A stretch of DNA of 7,017 bases from Gallionellaceae bacterium CG11_big_fil_rev_8_21_14_0_20_60_62 (lineage in GTDB: Bacteria > Pseudomonadota > Gammaproteobacteria > Burkholderiales > Gallionellaceae): contig PCWU01000036.1 of the NCBI GenBank assembly GCA_002787455.1, positions 1-7,017 on the forward strand, in the 5' to 3' direction. Below are positions 5,397-7,017 of this stretch, piece after piece (positions within the stretch are counted from its first letter, which is position 1; each line of letters opens with the position of its first letter). Under the pieces are notes generated by a model. It did no database searches, was not told the origin of the DNA, and saw only the letters and a program-made list of their open reading frames with translations. The translations under genes were made by a program, and so were the position numbers.

Positions 5397-6251
5397 ATGA
5401 CGATCTATTTCAACGGCAGCTTCATGCCGCTCGAGCAGGCAAAGGTACCGGTGCTGGATCGCGGTTTTATTTTTGGCGACGGCGTGTATGAAGTGATCCC
5501 GGTGTACTCGCGCCGCGCCTTCCGCCTGCGCGAACACCTGGCGCGGCTGCAACACAGCCTGGACGGCATCCAGTTGCCCAATCCGCACACGGCGGACGAA
5601 TGGGTCGCCATCCTGACCGGGCTGATCGCGCGCAACGCGCCGCAGGACCAGTATCTGTATCTGCACATCACGCGCGGAGTCGCGCCGCGCGACCACGCCT
5701 TCCCCAATCCGCCGGTGACGCCCACCGTGTTCGCCATGAGCAACCCGCTCGTGCATCCGCCCGCCGCCCTGTTGCAAAGCGGGGTCGCCTGCATCACCGC
5801 GCAGGACAACCGCTGGCTGCGCTGCGACATCAAGGCCATCGCATTGCTGCCAAATGTGCTGTTGCGCCAGTCTGCCGTCGCCGCCGGCTGCGCCGAGGCC
5901 ATCCTGATCCGCGACGACAGCTTCCTCACCGAGGGCGCGGCCAGCAACATCTTTGTGGTCAGGGACGGCGTACTGCTGGCACCGCCGAAGGACCACCTGA
6001 TGCTGCCCGGCATCACCTACGATGTGCTGCTCGAACTCGCCGCCGCCAACGGCATCCCGCACCAGGTGCGCCGCATCCTGAAAGAAGAATTGTTCCGCGC
6101 GGACGAACTGCTGCTGACTTCTTCCACGCGCGAAGTGCTGGCCGTCACCACCCTCGACGGCAAGGCGATCGGCGACGGCAGACCGGGCGCGATGTTCGCC
6201 CGCATATATGAGTTGTATCAGACCTTCAAGCGCGAGGTGATGCGCAAATGA
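5397..6251 (+). CDS. dat: D-amino-acid aminotransferase (class IV, PLP-dependent)
   Basis: 284 residues, normal length for the family. It transfers the amino group between D-alanine (or other D-amino acids) and 2-oxoglutarate, giving pyruvate and D-glutamate, in the cytoplasm. Seen: LDRGFIFGDGVYEVIPVY (20-37), catalytic Lys146 in CDIKAIALLPNVLLRQ that would hold PLP, and Glu179 in FLTEGAASNIF that would contact the PLP ring nitrogen. Tyr31, Arg98 and His100 (in APRDHAFP) coincide with the carboxylate-binding residues of the Bacillus D-amino-acid aminotransferase, which separates it from branched-chain aminotransferases and aminodeoxychorismate lyase. The gene follows the carboxypeptidase homologue by 11 bases and overlaps ybeD by ATGA. 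This pairing is common in betaproteobacteria and suggests recycling of D-alanine, although the partner here is apparently inactive. Confidence 0.92.
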   Translation: MTIYFNGSFMPLEQAKVPVLDRGFIFGDGVYEVIPVYSRRAFRLREHLARLQHSLDGIQLPNPHTADEWVAILTGLIARNAPQDQYLYLHITRGVAPRDHAFPNPPVTPTVFAMSNPLVHPPAALLQSGVACITAQDNRWLRCDIKAIALLPNVLLRQSAVAAGCAEAILIRDDSFLTEGAASNIFVVRDGVLLAPPKDHLMLPGITYDVLLELAAANGIPHQVRRILKEELFRADELLLTSSTREVLAVTTLDGKAIGDGRPGAMFARIYELYQTFKREVMRK

Positions 6252-6517
6252 ATGGCCCGGAGAAATCCCTGATCGAATATCCCTGCGACTTTCCGCTCAA
6301 GGTGTTCGGTTTCGCCGAGCCGGGCCTGACCGAAGCCATCGCGCGGGTGGTGTGCGCGCACGCGCCGGAGTTCGATGCCGCCGGCATCACCACGCGCCCC
6401 AGCAGCACCGGGCGCTACCTCAGTCTCACCTGCACCGTGCGCGTCACCTCGCGCGAACAGCTCGACAATCTGTACCGCGACCTGTCATCGCATCCCATGG
6501 TGAAGATGGTGTTATGA
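6248..6517 (+). CDS. ybeD: YbeD/DUF493 family protein
   Basis: 89 residues, matching the small YbeD family: N-terminal SLIEYPCDFPLKVFG (7-21), a central alpha-beta region, STGRYLSLTCTVRVTSREQLDNLY (53-76 region) and the end LSSHPMVKMVL. The fold is a ferredoxin-like, ACT-resembling domain. Biochemical function is not established; the constant position directly before lipB suggests a regulatory or accessory role around lipoylation. It starts inside the aminotransferase stop (ATGA), has GAGGTGA seven bases upstream, and its own stop overlaps the lipB start in the same way, so the three genes should be translationally coupled. Confidence 0.92.
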   Translation: MNGPEKSLIEYPCDFPLKVFGFAEPGLTEAIARVVCAHAPEFDAAGITTRPSSTGRYLSLTCTVRVTSREQLDNLYRDLSSHPMVKMVL

Positions 6518-7017
6518 ATTCACATCCGCCGCTGCATATCCGCGCCCTCGGCCTGGTCGAATACGAACCGACCTGGCGCGCCATGCAGCGTTTCACCGCG
6601 GCGCGCACGCGCGACACGGCCGATGAGATCTGGCTGGTGCAGCACCCGCCAACCTACACCCAGGGCCAGGCCGGCAAGCCGGAACACCTCCTGAATCCGA
6701 CTGCCATTCCCGTGGTTAAAATTGATCGCGGCGGCCAGATCACCTACCACGGCCCCGGTCAGATCGTGGCTTACCTGCTGCTCGATTTGCGCCGCTGGCA
6801 GATCAACGTGCGCGAGCTGGTGCGCCTGCTGGAACAGGCAGTGATCGACCTGCTGGCCGAATATGGAGTCGCCGCACAGGGGCGGACGGATGCGCCCGGG
6901 GTCTATGTGCAGGAGGCCAAGATCGCCGCGCTCGGGCTAAAGATCAAAAACGGCTGCTGCTATCACGGCCTGTCGTTCAACGTGAACATGGACCTGACGC
7001 CGTTCGCCAACATCAAC
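6514..7017 (+). CDS. lipB: Octanoyl-[acyl carrier protein]:protein N-octanoyltransferase LipB (3' truncated by window)
   Basis: The frame is open from the ATG at 6514 to the right edge, giving 168 residues of about 200-220. LipB moves octanoate from acyl carrier protein to lipoyl domains in the cytoplasm, the first step of endogenous lipoate synthesis. Visible motifs: IWLVQHPPTYTQGQAG (39-54), the DRGGQITYHGPGQIVAY signature (71-87), RTDAPGVYV (124-132), catalytic Lys136 in AKIAALGLKIKNG, and YHGLSFNVNMDLTPFANIN at the edge. The acyl-carrying Cys normally sits in a PCGY-like motif immediately after this point, so it is just outside the window. The start overlaps the ybeD stop (ATGA). The next gene is likely lipA, by analogy with other genomes. 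Confidence 0.95.
   Translation, partial: MNSHPPLHIRALGLVEYEPTWRAMQRFTAARTRDTADEIWLVQHPPTYTQGQAGKPEHLLNPTAIPVVKIDRGGQITYHGPGQIVAYLLLDLRRWQINVRELVRLLEQAVIDLLAEYGVAAQGRTDAPGVYVQEAKIAALGLKIKNGCCYHGLSFNVNMDLTPFANIN

Noticed and set aside
5163..6062. Minus-strand open frame of 299 codons antisense to the aminotransferase
   Set aside because: Covers two real plus-strand genes and shows no family resemblance.

Overview
The window is GC-rich, densely coded chromosomal DNA from a proteobacterium, most likely a betaproteobacterium. The gene order D,D-carboxypeptidase homologue - D-amino-acid aminotransferase - ybeD - lipB, the RegB/RegA-type redox two-component pair and the protein sequences fit that group; a Nitrosomonadales/Gallionella-like relative is a guess. 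There are eight protein genes, two of them cut by the window edges. I saw no rRNA, tRNA, CRISPR array or intact insertion sequence.

Bases 1-1196 (+): the 3' part of a RegB/PrrB-type sensor histidine kinase, overlapping by 4 bases a complete RegA/PrrA/ActR-type response regulator. The kinase keeps the phosphorylatable His and the linker Cys of RegB, but has Ala instead of the usual acidic residue directly after the His. Bases 1193-2919 (-): a convergent umuDC pair (DNA polymerase V; error-prone translesion synthesis). The umuC and regA stop codons interlock in one CTAG.

Bases 2920-3367: the only long non-coding stretch. It separates the divergent umuD and HDOD genes. It holds a possible umuD promoter, a 14-bp perfect palindrome, a GAACG/CGTTC palindrome, fragments of what look like dispersed intergenic repeats, and a hairpin nested inside a 13-bp inverted repeat.

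Bases 3368-7017 (+): a tightly packed run: an HDOD-domain gene, a PBP5/6-family (peptidase S11) gene, a D-amino-acid aminotransferase, ybeD and lipB (cut at its 3' end). The last three junctions are either Shine-Dalgarno linked or ATGA overlaps. The aminotransferase would interconvert D-alanine and D-glutamate, while YbeD/LipB belong to lipoic-acid biosynthesis.

The most striking observation is that the PBP5/6 homologue has lost all three penicillin-binding active-site motifs: SxxK reads AxxQ, SxN reads SAR and KTG reads QTA. The reading frame, signal peptide, fold-defining motifs and C-terminal amphipathic tail all remain. It appears to be a catalytically dead carboxypeptidase homologue kept in the usual dacA position.
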